Origin: Aldrovandia affinis
Taxonomy: Eukaryota > Chordata > Actinopteri > Notacanthiformes > Halosauridae
Length of the DNA: 64,000 nt
Assembly: GCA_029706075.1 (NCBI GenBank)
Contig: JAINUG010000055.1
Coordinates: 3,567,885 to 3,631,884 of the forward strand
Direction: 5' to 3'
In this document: in pieces, positions 51,720 to 62,589 of the stretch
Position numbering within the stretch: the stretch's first letter is position 1
Layout of the letters: each line of letters starts with the position of its first letter
Notes under the pieces: generated by a model
Seen by the model: the letters and a program-made list of their open reading frames with translations, nothing else
Told to the model about the DNA's origin: nothing
Databases searched by the model: none
Made by a program: the position numbers and the translations under genes

Positions 51720-52285
51720 GATTTGAGTTAGCAGCTGATCAAGGTCTATCAGGATCTAGGCATTGTGCTGTAGCAGTTAAGAAAGGCCAACGGGATGCTG
51801 GGATATATAGCAAAAGGTATTGAGTATAAATCAAAGGGGGTATTGATGTTATACACTGTCTCTGTCAGACCACATTAGAGTCATTCTGGGCACCGCACTC
51901 TTAAAAAGTAAAAAGTGGGACAACTGTGGGTTGCTTTGGATAAAAGTGTCTGCTGAATGACTGCATTGTAATGTAGCTAAATTGGTTCCTGGAATGAAAT
52001 GTAAATGTCACAAGACACTACTTGAGACACGTAACAAAAGGAGACAAAGGGGGGATTTGATTGAGGTTTTTAAGTTCATAAAAGGGATTAACTACAAAAG
52101 AGGGCACAGGTGGAAATTAATATATTCTGAGGTAAATTCTGCATTGACATCAGGAAGTATTTTTTCTTGCAGAGAGTTGTCAATTCGTGGAACGGCTTTC
52201 CAGATGCAGGCAGTTGAGGCAGATACCCTTAGGCTGTTCATGTCCAGGCTTGACACAGGGCTGGATACTCTCTAGGCTGGGGTTA
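51720..52285 (+). pseudogene. CR1-like LINE ORF2 C-terminus with an inserted tail fragment
   Basis: Plus strand: AKRPTGCWDI-like and YTVSVRPHLESFWAP-like wording (51775-51895), then from 51988 KTLLETRNKRRQRGDLIEVF, KFIKGINYKRGHRWKLIYS and the IRGTAFQMQAVEADTLRLFM end. The RRGDLIEVFKFIKG and RGH patterns are characteristic of CR1/L2-type C-termini. Between the two parts lies TTGCTTTGGATAAAAGTGTC and TGCTGAATGACTGCATTG (51930-51975), a SINE A/L2 tail. Decayed. Confidence 0.6.
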
Positions 52286-52877
52286 TTCAAACCGGGCCCA
52301 CGGATCCAAAATTCTGTCCTAGTTTTCCTTTCTCTCAGGTATTTCAATTGTGTGTTAATTGAACAATTGGTGAAAATGATTGGTCAGAGTGTCTTCATAC
52401 CTGACTCCCAGGTAAAGGGAGGGTGGAGAAACAGCAGTGCTTGGCCCACGAGGACCGTGATTTGAGTAACCCTGCTCTACGCTGTAAGTAAATGACAAGG
52501 CTCAACGGCCTGTCCAGTTTTTATTTTTTTATTTATACCTTTATTTAGGTCTAACATATATACCACAGGGCAAAGCAGTGCTTTGTCCTACACTTTAAAT
52601 AGTATTGCCATGGCAACTGAAGTGCTCCTACCACATGGTGGGAAAGCACTGGCATGGAAGACAAGGAGCAGTATTATTTGGCACTGATGTTGTGGAAAGA
52701 AGTCAAAAGTGATCAAGCCACAACTTACTCGTGCTCTGGTTCAATCCTCTTCTTGCTCTCAAAACCATCAAAAAGCTAAGCATGCGCCTCTTGTTTGCAG
52801 ACAGAGAACTCCACTCAACGCTTCAAATGAGAATCTATAGTGGAACACTTTTTGCGAAAAGGTTTTTTTGTACTCTA
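52286..52877. other. unassigned DNA
   Basis: Short TTTATTTTTTTATTTATACC then TTTATTTAGGTCTAACATAT, which resembles a reversed LINE tail. No gene seen. Confidence 0.35.
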
Positions 52878-53144
52878 AATAGTTAACTCACCAACCGGTA
52901 CATTTGAACATTGTACACAGGGTCTACAGTATTTGACTCCTTGTTTTCCCTTTACAATGAAAGTTTCTGTTGACACAATTTGTGGAATGTTCTCTTTGGA
53001 TATGTGGCTGTTTTCATGTGTGTTTTGAGAATTCCCTGTTATTATGTTTGGAGGTGCTATCGTGTATATAGTGTGTGGTTTAACACAGGATTGGGGTAGC
53101 TCCTTTTGACATCCAGATTCAATTAAACTTACAGAAAAAAACAT
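52878..53144 (-). other. unidentified 89-codon open frame, possible chance
   Basis: On the minus strand an ATG-initiated frame begins MFFSVSLIESGCQKELPQSC and ends with CRPCVQCSNVPVGELTI, with a CxxCxxC cluster. No repeat covers it and I recognise no family. At 89 codons in AT-rich DNA, chance is the default reading. Confidence 0.12.
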
Positions 53145-53385
53145 ATTTAATTATCAGGCTGAACTTTATCTAAAAACGCAATCCTGAAGGTGTGGTCAGA
53201 GCACAGTATTCCTTCAAAATGGGGTTGGGTACTTCATTGATGTTTTAGCTATGCAGAGTGCTCAGTTGCACAGAGCCACTTTTGCTACTGTTTCTAGTGT
53301 GCATGATGGATAGTCACGATTTGGATGTGGGCCAGTGCACAGGAAAGTGGAGGTGCTGAGAATGGATGCCGAGGTGCACGTGTGT
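53145..53385. other. unassigned DNA
   Basis: Nothing recognised. Confidence 0.4.
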
Positions 53386-53525
53386 TTGTGTGCGTGTTGT
53401 TTGTGCATGTGTTTGTGTGTGTGTTTGTGTGTGCATATGTGTGTGTGTGAGCACGTTGTGTTTGTGTTTATATTTGTGTGGGTGTGTGTGCATGTGTGTG
53501 TTTGTGTGTGTGTTTGTGAGGCACA
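53386..53525. repeat. TG-rich low-complexity tract
   Basis: Imperfect TG repeats interrupted by TTTG and CATG. Translations on either strand are artefacts. Confidence 0.9.
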
Positions 53526-53656
53526 ATCAGTGAAGTGCCCTCCACTAGAACAGCCAAGGTTGGCAATTTGACTGCATGCACTTTTTACAATGCACTCACA
53601 CTGTAAAATATATGTGCTTGCCCCTTCTATATGTATATAGACTATAGACTGTATAA

Positions 53657-53659
<3 letters not shown>

Positions 53660-53695
<36 letters not shown>

Positions 53696-53718
53696 TGTAT
53701 ATATATATATATATATTT
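53660..53718. repeat. (TA)n microsatellite
   Basis: TA run with one ACTG interruption. Confidence 0.93.
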
Positions 53719-54118
53719 AACATTCCTATTATTCTACGCATTATAAAAAATAAAAACAACAACATCTTAATCATGTCCTACTTAAACTACTAAGCACTGT
53801 CAAAATAATGGGTGTTTAATTCAGCGGTTGTCTGTCACGTCTCAGCAATTCCATCCTTTTATTTAGCATCCTACCTTCTTGGTCAATTTCCCTGCTTAAC
53901 AAGGCATGGAACCTCCCATACCTTAATCGCCTTCATTTTGAGGACTAAAGAGAATATTTGTGAGGAAGAGATTGGGTCCATTCACTGTATGCATGTGAAC
54001 AGTTCAATTAATCATTTGTGCCGATTATTGATTTTATTTGAGCAATTGAAACGCTGACAGAAACTTACAGGAGGTGGTGAATAAATAAAGGCGTTCAAAA
54101 AACGCGATTAGCGCTTAG
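53719..54118. other. unassigned DNA
   Basis: Nothing recognised. Confidence 0.4.
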
Positions 54119-55575
54119 CGCTGGTCTCAGTTAGCAATGGCGCTACCCAATCAAAAGCCAGTTTTAACCAAAGTATCGTTCCCCACAGCCCCAATCCCCA
54201 GAAGAAAAATAAAAAGGGCACAGCGTTCAGGAAGAATTCAAAATGAAGACACTGCAGGTAAGAGAATACTGAAATTCTCGAGCACCAGAATTGAAAGTCT
54301 GTATTACATTGACATGACACCTCACCAGGGAAAGGCAATCGAATGTGGAATTCAATCACACACAAAATTAAGACTTTGGGTGTAATACGATTATCAACAT
54401 GAAACGTGAAGAAAATACAGCACGGTGCCAAGAGGCACATGAAAGGAAGAAGAGAAAAAAAATTATTCAGATAATTCGTCAAAACCTGCACGTACAGGGA
54501 CCAGCAGCACATGAGAAGCTACTTGGACTGTAGGCAGAGCAGGTGATAGGACTGAGTGGTGAGGAAATGGCTCACCTTGCAACATTTCATCATTCCATTA
54601 TTTTTTTCAGGCAGCTGGCAGCATGGCATTTATCCTAAATATCCTCCCCTTTGTCTGTTTTGAAGTAAGTGTCTTTGTTCTATAGACATTGTAGCAGTCA
54701 TAGTCAACCGCGTAACTCCAAATTGCATTAGCTTCATAAACCAACTTCCTGAATGAACAACCAACTTCCTGAATTTCAATGAAATACTGGCAAATAATTA
54801 GGGGTGACATTTGAGTAAATTATCGTAGAATAAAGTATCGTAGTCTAACCTACAAACCTTACTTAGCTAGCTAGCTGTATTTTTTTATTATTACAAAATC
54901 CTATTTGTGTCCAAACAATCCAATATCGTTTGATGGAACTAGGAAGCTAGCTAGCTAGATACATACGCCTGAAACCACATGGTAGTGCACTAACGATAGA
55001 TAAATATCTCATTACGTGTCTACCATTAGCTAGCTAGCTAGCACTCACCAGACAGCTAAATGTCATTGTTTAGCTAGCTAGCATTTTACATTTTAGCCAT
55101 TTAGCAGGCACTATTATCCAGCTAGTTTGACAAGGCTAAAGTTAGTTAATAAGCTGATGACCGCTTGTGACAGATAACAGGGAGTGGGGCAAATAAATGC
55201 AAAAAATACATCACTACAAGGAAAATAAATGATGGAGTACTGAACTGCACATTAGAAACATTTAATACAATTGATATATGGCCCCTCTTGTTCGTTTAAC
55301 CAAAACAACGGCTGAAATTGCCATAGGGGTTTGTACATTCTCTCTAAGGAGCCATGGTTGGATAAACGGTTGGATACGTCTGATGAACGTGTCATTTAAA
55401 AAAGATGTAAACAAACTAAACAAAGTGCCAGTTTGTGCTTGTGCTGTGCTTCAACAGCATTATAAACTTTGCTGTAGATTTCATGCAGCCAATAACCTGT
55501 CAATCCACCCATTGTTTGTTTTTTATACATACAGAGGGTTTCTCAGTCCTGGACTACACAAAGCAACAGTAAGTG
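54119..55575 (+). other. possible spliced transcript of unknown identity (three exon-like pieces)
   Basis: Piece 1: an ATG in good context (AGCAATGGCG, 54137) opens MALPNQKPVLTKVSFPTAPI then PRRKIKRAQRSGRIQNEDTA, and meets a consensus donor CTGCAG|GTAAGA at about 54255. Piece 2: acceptor TTATTTTTTTCAG| at 54610, about 54 bp, then donor TTTTGAA|GTAAGTG at about 54664. Piece 3: acceptor TTTTTTATACATACAG| at 55540, 34 bp, donor CAACA|GTAAGTG near 55574. Joining pieces 1 and 2 gives a stop after about 17 codons. No protein family recognised. Splice-like strings also occur by chance, so this is only a candidate. Confidence 0.15.
54865..55130. repeat. AGCTAGCT-rich segment with L2 tail scrap
   Basis: TAGCTAGCTAGC blocks occur at about 54865, 54950, 55030 and 55070, and GCCATTTAGCAGGCACTATT follows at 55096, a degraded L2/SINE tail. 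The AGCT motifs recall the array at 22076-22816 but the unit is different. Confidence 0.55.
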
Positions 55576-56129
55576 TATATCTTGTTTGAATTGCTTTTAA
55601 ATTGATGTCCCTGTTGCACTCTGAAAAGTAAAAGGATACAAACAGGTTTTTAAATTATAGCCCTGCACGAATGGTTGAGAATGGCATTGTCCATACATTC
55701 AGTCTGGTCAGTGTATGCTAACCTTCACTGTGCTCACACACATTAAGTTATGAACAAAAGGCTGAACACTTTGCATGTCGAACAGATTATGTTTAGTATA
55801 AATTGACACACACATGGATGATTCATTGCTGTTGATACAACATCCGCCTCGTCATTCCCTTTACACAAACAAAAATACCATTCAAGGACACTGCACACGA
55901 AATGTGGGCCTACTAAATGACAGTCCAACACCCCACGTGCATTAAAAGCTTTGAAAGAAAGCTTTTGAACTCAACAAGTCAACATCACAATGTTGTGGTG
56001 ATGCAACGCCACAATACAATTCACTTTGTAGAGGTTCTTTCAAATTAAGTTTCTCTCAAAGGAATCGGGGGGGTCTCTTTAGAAAAAACCCACCTTTGTC
56101 TGCCTGGCACAGGTAACAACTTTCTCCTT
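55131..56129. other. unassigned DNA
   Basis: A small hairpin AAAAGCTTT-GAAAG-AAAGCTTTT near 55945. The 103-codon plus-strand frame at 55278-55589 shows no recognised domain. Confidence 0.35.
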
Positions 56130-56530
56130 TAACTGAGCCATCATAGCTTTTGCAGTGATTTTGGCCTCTCTATGAGGCTGGCACAAACATTACTTTTTTC
56201 CCTCTCTTTTCCAAAACCCTCTCGAAACTCTCAGTCTTCTAATAAGGCAACTCCCAGTGCGCACAATGGGAGGCTTATGCAACTTATCAGCTGCAGACTC
56301 AAAGCCATTGAACCTCTTTCGGAAGAAGCTTGAGTTTTCTTTTTCCGGCAACTCCTTTGTTTGCCGCAAACTGTCACGGGCCATTGTGTCTTTTACCAGA
56401 TATCCTTCTCTCAAAAGTCAGAATTCATTTCCTGTGGCTTTTCGGGGTCAGTGGTTTCTTTCTTCCGTCGGGTCATCAGCTCTATTAAATAACAGCAGCC
56501 AAAAAAAAAGCTGATTAGGGTGCAGCTTAA
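56130..56530. promoter_or_regulatory. candidate conserved noncoding element
   Basis: Repeat-free block with CAACTCCCAGTGCGCACAAT, GGCTTATGCAACTTATCAG, TTTCCGGCAACTCCTTTGTT and CTGTCACGGGCCATTGTG. ACTTATCAG resembles a GATA site and CCTTTGTT a SOX site. Open frames on both strands without domain signal. Inference. Confidence 0.28.
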
Positions 56531-56792
56531 TTACCTAACTGAAACCCCTCGTCTGCTCTGTTTCTCATTTGAAATGTACTGATAATATGTTATTTTTCTC
56601 CTTTTCAAAAAACCCCAAAACAATTTATGTGAAAAAATAAATAATTCCATGACAAATATGTACATTAGGGTTCTACATAGATTAAAAAATCTGTTTGTTC
56701 CAAGTGAAACAGCCGCTGTACACGTCGTCCCTAACAATAACAAAAAATTATAGTTTGTAAAGCAGGCATCCAGAAAGTCATTATTAAATATA
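56531..56792. other. unassigned DNA
   Basis: Nothing recognised. Confidence 0.4.
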
Positions 56793-57336
56793 CGGGTAAC
56801 TGCCGAAATAAAGGAAACACCAACATATGGTGTCTTAATAGGGCATTGGGCCACCACAAGCCACCAAAACAGCTTAAATGTGCCTTGGCATAGATTCTAC
56901 AAGTGTCTGGAACTCTACTGGAGGGATGCTACACCATTCTTCCATGAGAAATTCCATAATTTGCTGTTTTGTTGACGTTGGTGGAAAACTGTCTCAGGCA
57001 CTGCTCTGGAATCTCCCATAAGTGTTCAATTGGGTGGAGATCTGTTGACTAAGACAGTCATGACGTATCATTTACATTGTTTACATGCTCATCGAATCAT
57101 TCAGTGACCACTAGTGCCCTGTGGATGGGAGCATTGTCATCCTGGAAGAGACCACTCCCATCAGGATAAAAATGCTTAACCATAGGATGAAGGTGATGAA
57201 TGGCTTTGTATTTATTGGTGTTTACCTTGCCCTCTAAGGAGCTGAGTGGACCAAAACCATGTCAGGAAAATGTTGCACCATAACAGAGCCACAAGAACCC
57301 TTCAGTTACTGAGTGTTTCCTTTTGGCATTTACATG
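56793..57336 (-). mobile_element. Tc1-like transposon (copy 9), internally deleted
   Basis: CGGGTAACTGCCGAAATAAA left end after TA, GTGTTTCCTTTTGGCATTTA at the right. The minus-strand transposase C-terminal part is readable backward from GCATTGGGCCACCACAAGCC through CCCATAAGTGTTCAATTGGG (NPIEHLW position) to GATGGGAGCATTGTCATCCT (FQDDNAPIHR position, second Asp). The N-terminal half is absent and frameshifts are present. Confidence 0.88.
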
Positions 57337-58059
57337 TAGGTGGTTCAAACCATTTTCATCTGGATTTATCGTGTTCTTTTGTGTTTTTTGTTTCCATTCC
57401 AGAGACTCAATCACCCTAAACAAAACAATGGTAAGGAATGTTAGAGCACGAGGCAAAATGGGAGGAGGATTAGGGATGAAATTTAAATCAGAATAAAAAT
57501 AATAATAATCAGCGCTTGGCTATTGAAGAAGAAAAAACTGATCACAGATTAATGTCGGATTTTTTCACACTTATTATCTATATATGTCAGTTTTTTCCCA
57601 TTTTCTCCAAATCTGGTGGCCAATTGTACCCTCGTCTAGTTGTCTAATTAATCTTTTTTTTTATCACATGACACATGAATTGCTATTTGATTGGAGCCCC
57701 AAAAATTACTAACTCGGTCCCTGGCTGGGACCCACTGGTGCGTAATGGGATGGGTTGATGTGGTGTTGTGAGATGACACATTGAAAAGAAACCAACTGCG
57801 TATAGCAAAGTTACCCCTGACATTCACGCCGGTCAAACAAAATTTGCACTAAAACTGTACACGTTACATGCACAGTGTACATACAGTCGTTTTGCTATAT
57901 ACATTTTAACAATTGGGGGAGGGAGGTGGGGGACACACAGAAAACCTATTCACTCATTGTGTGGGTTGTGGGACTGGAGAAACCCCTATTCTAGACCGTG
58001 TCATCATCATCCATCAAAACAGACAATGTTTTTACTTCCTGTCGGATATGATCCGGCTA
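57337..58059. other. unassigned DNA with a SINE B tail scrap
   Basis: TTTTTTCCCATTTTCTCCAA then ATCTGGTGGCCAATTGTACC (57588-57630) is the complement of a SINE B tail. The rest is unassigned. Confidence 0.45.
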
Positions 58060-58345
58060 TAGATTAGATGGTAATCGCTCATCCTCATTCCGTGTTGCGT
58101 CTGGGTCTGTGGGAATGGCGCATTTGTCATCACGGCCATTATGTTGATCTTTCACGGCTGCTGTTTATTTAATATAAGAGGAGGCATGTCCCACCTGGAA
58201 AAGGCATGAACAATGTCAGACTGTTAATTTGTATTATTGTACAGAAGGAGCACATCGAGCGATTTGCATAATTATAAATAAGACCGGGCTCCGTGGGCCG
58301 CTCCACTGGCGCTAGTGCATTAGGCACAGCTTAAGTGTTGCCAGC
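58060..58345. promoter_or_regulatory. strong candidate developmental enhancer / conserved noncoding element
   Basis: Repeat-free and motif-dense. Perfect octamer ATTTGCAT followed by AATTATAAAT (58262-58279; POU plus homeodomain), CTGTTAATTTGTATTATTGT (SOX-type ATTGT), CTGTTTATTTAATATAAG (forkhead-type TGTTTATTT), CCCACCTGG E-box and CGCTAGTGCATTAGGCAC. No sustained open frame. The call is an inference; a cross-species alignment is the decisive test. Confidence 0.48.
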
Positions 58346-58610
58346 AGAGCAACGTTGATTAAAAAAAGGAATGAATGCGGAACTATGACTGTGCTAATTA
58401 TTTACATGCACCATCCATTCCAAACGAGGGCTCCGACACGTATGGTCTGCTACTCTTGGAAGGCGAGGCACCACAACATGTCAGCCATGGTCAATACACA
58501 ATCAATCGATCAATCAATCGAGCATTTTAGAAAACATTTGTCACGACATGCATTAGAGGAGACCTCGGTCATAAAGGCAAGCCTAAGGCAACAGTGGCAA
58601 GGGAAAACGG
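58346..58610. other. unassigned DNA
   Basis: Small CAATCGATCAATCAATCGAG repeat near 58500. Otherwise nothing. Confidence 0.4.
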
Positions 58611-58705
58611 CAGTGTGGTATAATGGTTAGGGAACTGGGTTTGTGACGTGGGACACTGGTGGGACACTGCCGTTGTACCCTTGAGCACCAAAAATCTAAA
58701 TTGAC
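58611..58705 (+). mobile_element. tRNA-derived SINE of V-SINE/HE1-like type, partial
   Basis: CGGCAGTGTGGTATAATGGT and TAGGGAACTGGGTTTGTGAC (box A side), then GTGGGACACTGCCGTTGTAC and CCTTGAGCACC. This order is widespread in fish core SINEs. The box B segment is deleted and the end is A-rich. Confidence 0.75.
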
Positions 58706-59135
58706 AATTATATTGAGAGCAAAAAAAAATAAAAATAAAATTGGTCAATTAGAAAATTGAAGCTAATTTTCCATTTGTACAATTTTCATGGCTGGAACTG
58801 AAAATGTATCTGAAAAGCACCAAACAGGCACAACTCAGGGCTATTAGGATCTCAATGACATGGTGCCTGACGTACATTTGTGTAATACACAACACTTAAA
58901 TCCCAAATGTTTTCTTTTGATCTTTCTCTACCTAGTCGGATTCTCTCAGGAATAATAGATGAATTGGACTGAAATTTTCAAGTGGGATTTTCTTTTGAGC
59001 CTTTTTATGACCCATCTGTAAAATGTCTTCAGCATAGTTGTAATAGTTAATATTACAATTACAATGGTACATGTTGGCATGGTAAGGCAAATGCTTTATT
59101 GTTTATTGTGCGTGAGCAAAAGCTTTTCTCATGTG
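58706..59135. other. unassigned DNA
   Basis: No feature recognised. Confidence 0.4.
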
Positions 59136-59138
59136 TTA

Positions 59139-59416
59139 CCCTGCTTTCACATTATAACGGCAAAAACGTCCCTGCTCCCAGCGAGCCGTAGTTTTCCAAT
59201 GGAGGCGGGCGATTCTGCGCACCTACACAGCTACACCTGCCAAGGCGGCGAGCTGTGGACAGACTGCAGGAACCTTGACTTGTTTCAAACCTCACGCTCT
59301 CCAGTGTCCCACAGATTTTCTCCTTCCTTCTTGCTTTTTGCTGTTGTTTTTATTATCCACTTTTCCTAAGTGGCGGGTGAAGCGCCTTGCCATTACGCTG
59401 TGATGTGAAAGCAGGG
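59139..59416. mobile_element. PIF/Harbinger-type MITE
   Basis: Perfect 14-bp inverted ends CCCTGCTTTCACAT and ATGTGAAAGCAGGG, with longer imperfect homology inside (ACGGCAA / TTGCCATTACG). Flanked by TTA at 59136-59138 and 59417-59419. A 3-bp TWA duplication is the hallmark of PIF/Harbinger elements. 278 bp with no transposase. Confidence 0.88.
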
Positions 59417-60159
59417 TTAGAAGTGGCGAATGGTGTCAAGTTTTGAAAGTCACTTGGCATTACCCGCTAGACCGGTTCTTGTAGCTGTCCCAGACTGCAG
59501 CCCACCCAGGCTGTGCTTAGATCAGTCACAGTTCGTCACCGAGCCTATAATTACTCCATCGCTTTCTTTCTCTTTCTACGTGTATTCAGATGGTCAAGTT
59601 TGTATGGGGCAAAGTGGGTGGTGGGTGATGCAATGGAAGAATTGTGCATGGGGTAAATGTAGTCATTATCGTGCTTGGCACACATGCAGGTTTGACCGAC
59701 AGACAGTACTTTCCCTGTTAGTGATTCTACCCCTCTATTATGTTCAGTGTTCCCCACTTCCCCTTCCCTCCCAGCATTTAACCAGAATCAGAGATTACAT
59801 CAGATTGCATTGTGGTGACACCCATATCTGTCGGCGCTATTGTGTTAAGGCACGTGCATCGTGCCACTGAACACAAATGGCTAAATTGTGTCATTTGTAC
59901 GGATGAATGCTGGGAATTGTGTACCCTCTCCAAAACCAGAGCTGCATCATCCCTCTGTGTCTGAAACGAGAGACAGTTTGAGCTTCTCTCGAGGCTCGTA
60001 ATCCCAGAGAGGCGACAGGCCGCAATTAGGGATTTGTTGCAAGAGATGTACGGCTTCAACGCAGGCGCGAGGATAAGACCAAGGTGCTCGAGCTGCTACT
60101 TGTGTGGCGGACAAACTTAGTGCGATGCTTTAAAAATAGTGTTATATAACCTGAGAACG
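59417..60159. other. unassigned DNA
   Basis: A 146-codon plus-strand frame (59430-59870) has no recognised domain, mixed composition and no splice context. Probably chance. Confidence 0.35.
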
Positions 60160-60450
60160 GGGCTGTGTATTAATACACTGGAGTCACTGTGTCTGCTCAA
60201 TCAAAAGCGGAATGGCTATTTATTTTGACTTGAGCGTTGTTGTTGTTTTTTTTGTTTTCATGACCACCAAATGTCAGAATGTTGCTAATAATAGCCATGA
60301 CCTTAAGAGGCAGCTGAGTACATTGTGAGGCTGTTAGCTGCTAATTAACCCAGCCCGTGTGGCAGTGCGCGGGACATGCAGGTCAGCTAACTCCTCACAG
60401 CCTGCTGCTTTCATGCTGCTCTACGCCCCTGAGTTCAGCAACACAAGCAG
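60160..60450. promoter_or_regulatory. candidate conserved noncoding element
   Basis: AATGGCTATTTATTTTGACT, GAGGCTGTTAGCTGCTAATT, AACCCAGCCCGTGTGG, and the near inverted pair GAGGCAGCTGAG / CTAACTCCTCACAGCC. Repeat-free apart from a short poly-T. Low to moderate confidence. Confidence 0.28.
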
Positions 60451-61949
60451 AGACAGGCTGGGAGGGCCATAAAGTATAAATGACAGATTACAGGAAGGGC
60501 TACAGGACACTGTGATAGGCAGGAGTTAGGCACGGAGGGAAGGGGTGGGGTGGGGCGTGCAGTTTGTGTGTATATGGGGGGGGTGATCTCTGTTTCTATA
60601 AGTGTAGCAGAGATCACATGAGAGTAGTGATGTCATCATTGGCTGGCTGTTTGAGCATCTGTCACAGTCTTCCATAGTGTCCTACAGCCTCCCATACTCT
60701 CCCGGATTCTGTCACAGTCTCCAACTCTCTTGGGGGGGGTGAGTGTACCCCTTTGAGGTCTAATTTCCAGCTCTGAAAATGCTGGCCCCTTAAAAGCTCT
60801 CATGACGTCACCACTTCTGGTATATTTCACTGGTCTAATAATAGATTTGCTGTGCTTTAAGTGTGTGGTATACTGACTTCTTCAGCTTCCCCCTCGCAGG
60901 AAGTTATTTTAAATTCATGGGCATTTTTTGGAATTTCTATTAATTTCCTGAAATTGAAACGGAATTGACCCACAACCCTGATGTCAGGAGGTACCATCTA
61001 CAGTGTTTTTTACGGGGGGGGCGGGGAAGGGGGTGAGGTAAAAGGTTAGTGCCATTTTCTATAGAGATGCGTAAATGAACTAGTCAACGGTGGGGGTAGA
61101 TGAGCTGAGTCGAGCTGAGCTGGTCATTCCTGAGTGTGAGAGGGGAAATATAACTAGAGAAGCCCAGGACCAGGATTCACTGGGTTTGACTTAAGCAATC
61201 GTGTTTTTCTATAAGCACCTTGATGTGTGTCACATGATTTTGTCATTTACCACCAGCATCAGTTGGTTCCGTCAGGATATGCTATCCCACCACCCCCCCC
61301 CCCCATCCCCCTTCCCCTGAGATCTCATGTATGCTGTTTCTCTTTGTAGATTACAGTTTATTTATCTTCTCGACGTGTTGCATTTAAATTATTCAAAATA
61401 TGAAAGCTGTCAAGTCAAATTTCCACCAAGATACATTTCTGTATCCGTAAATAAAGTGGTGATATGTTGCATTTAGACAGATATAGTACAGATGGTTTAT
61501 CAGGATGTATGTGATCCATGTTTACCCTGTAAAAGGTGCTACCTACAAATTATGTTTCTACATGCTCCTGCCCAGCCAGCTCCCTCACACTGTATTTTGA
61601 ATATTCAATATTATTATACTAGGAAAAATCATGTTGGAGTTATACATGGTCATATTTAAATGTCATAATATGTTAATAGTCATTAATAATAAATAATATA
61701 TAATTATCAATAATGACATATTATATATTTTTGAGAAAATGTACACGTAGTCCCATTTAAAATATGCTCTTTTTTCTTTTTACAGTTATTTCAGTTTAAT
61801 TGTGTATTTGTGGTGATACCGTTAAAATGGCATTGGAAACTATTTCAGCATCCTGTCATTGCATCTTTGACCAAATGCAGGGGTTAGTGTAGTTTTTCAC
61901 TTATGTCAGTGTACATGCATTAAGCTCAATAATTAATAATGGAGTGAAA
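60451..61949. other. unassigned DNA with G and C runs
   Basis: G runs near 60578, 60731 and 61013-61030 and a C run at 61291-61304. Strongly AT-rich from 61590 to 61745. No gene or repeat recognised. Confidence 0.4.
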
Positions 61950-62285
61950 TCCTGTTGTTCTTATCAGGGATTCTGGTTCCTGCCTGCACATAAATTGCAT
62001 TGAGGGCTAATGGAATGGTGCCGCTTTCCCTTCGCACTCCTCTTCCAGAAGCTGTAAACTGACAAAGGGAACGACAGACCGAGGTGGCTGTTTATTAGCG
62101 GGGGGCCAATTAGACCGGACCACATTCACGCCTCAGACAGTTCCATTCGCCCGAGTTTTCGTTTCAGCCGCTCGGGATCCGGCCGGAAAAGGTGTTCAAT
62201 TTTTTTTTCGCGCACTTCATCTCCCACAGTTCTGAGGGGAGACGGGGGAAGCTGCCACACTGCTGCCTTGAGATGCAACTATACC
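61950..62285. promoter_or_regulatory. strong candidate conserved noncoding element
   Basis: Repeat-free block with CTGCACATAAATTGCATTGA (POU/homeodomain), GGGCTAATGGAATGGTGCC, GTTTATTAGCGGGGGGCCAA, TTAGACCGGACCACATTC and several CpG-bearing segments. AT-rich, low-complexity DNA lies on both sides, so the sharp change in composition stands out. No open frame of interest. Confidence 0.4.
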
Positions 62286-62589
62286 TGTGTCGTTATATCG
62301 CCACTACTTTGGAAACAAGTGGTTATTACTAAGCAGCTACAATGTAATAAATATGTAACAAGAGTTCATAGTGTTCTTAATTACACATGTGAAACAAGGC
62401 CTGTTGCATGTTAGTTATCATTATGTAAATTATGAATAACCAATGATTATTATTATTTGCTATCTAATTATATTGTGAATATTGATATAATATCATTTAA
62501 CTAACATGTAAACACATATTTCACACATTTCTTACATTGCAGTTAAATAGTAATAACCACTTACAAAACTAGATACAAAATAACTACAA
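62286..62589. other. unassigned AT-rich DNA
   Basis: Nothing recognised. Confidence 0.4.

Noticed and set aside
53262..53774. 170-codon minus-strand frame
   Set aside because: Mostly His-Thr from the TG-rich tract and Tyr-Ile from the TA run.
59430..59870. 146-codon plus-strand frame
   Set aside because: No domain wording, no splice context. It begins just after a MITE, so chance is the simplest explanation.
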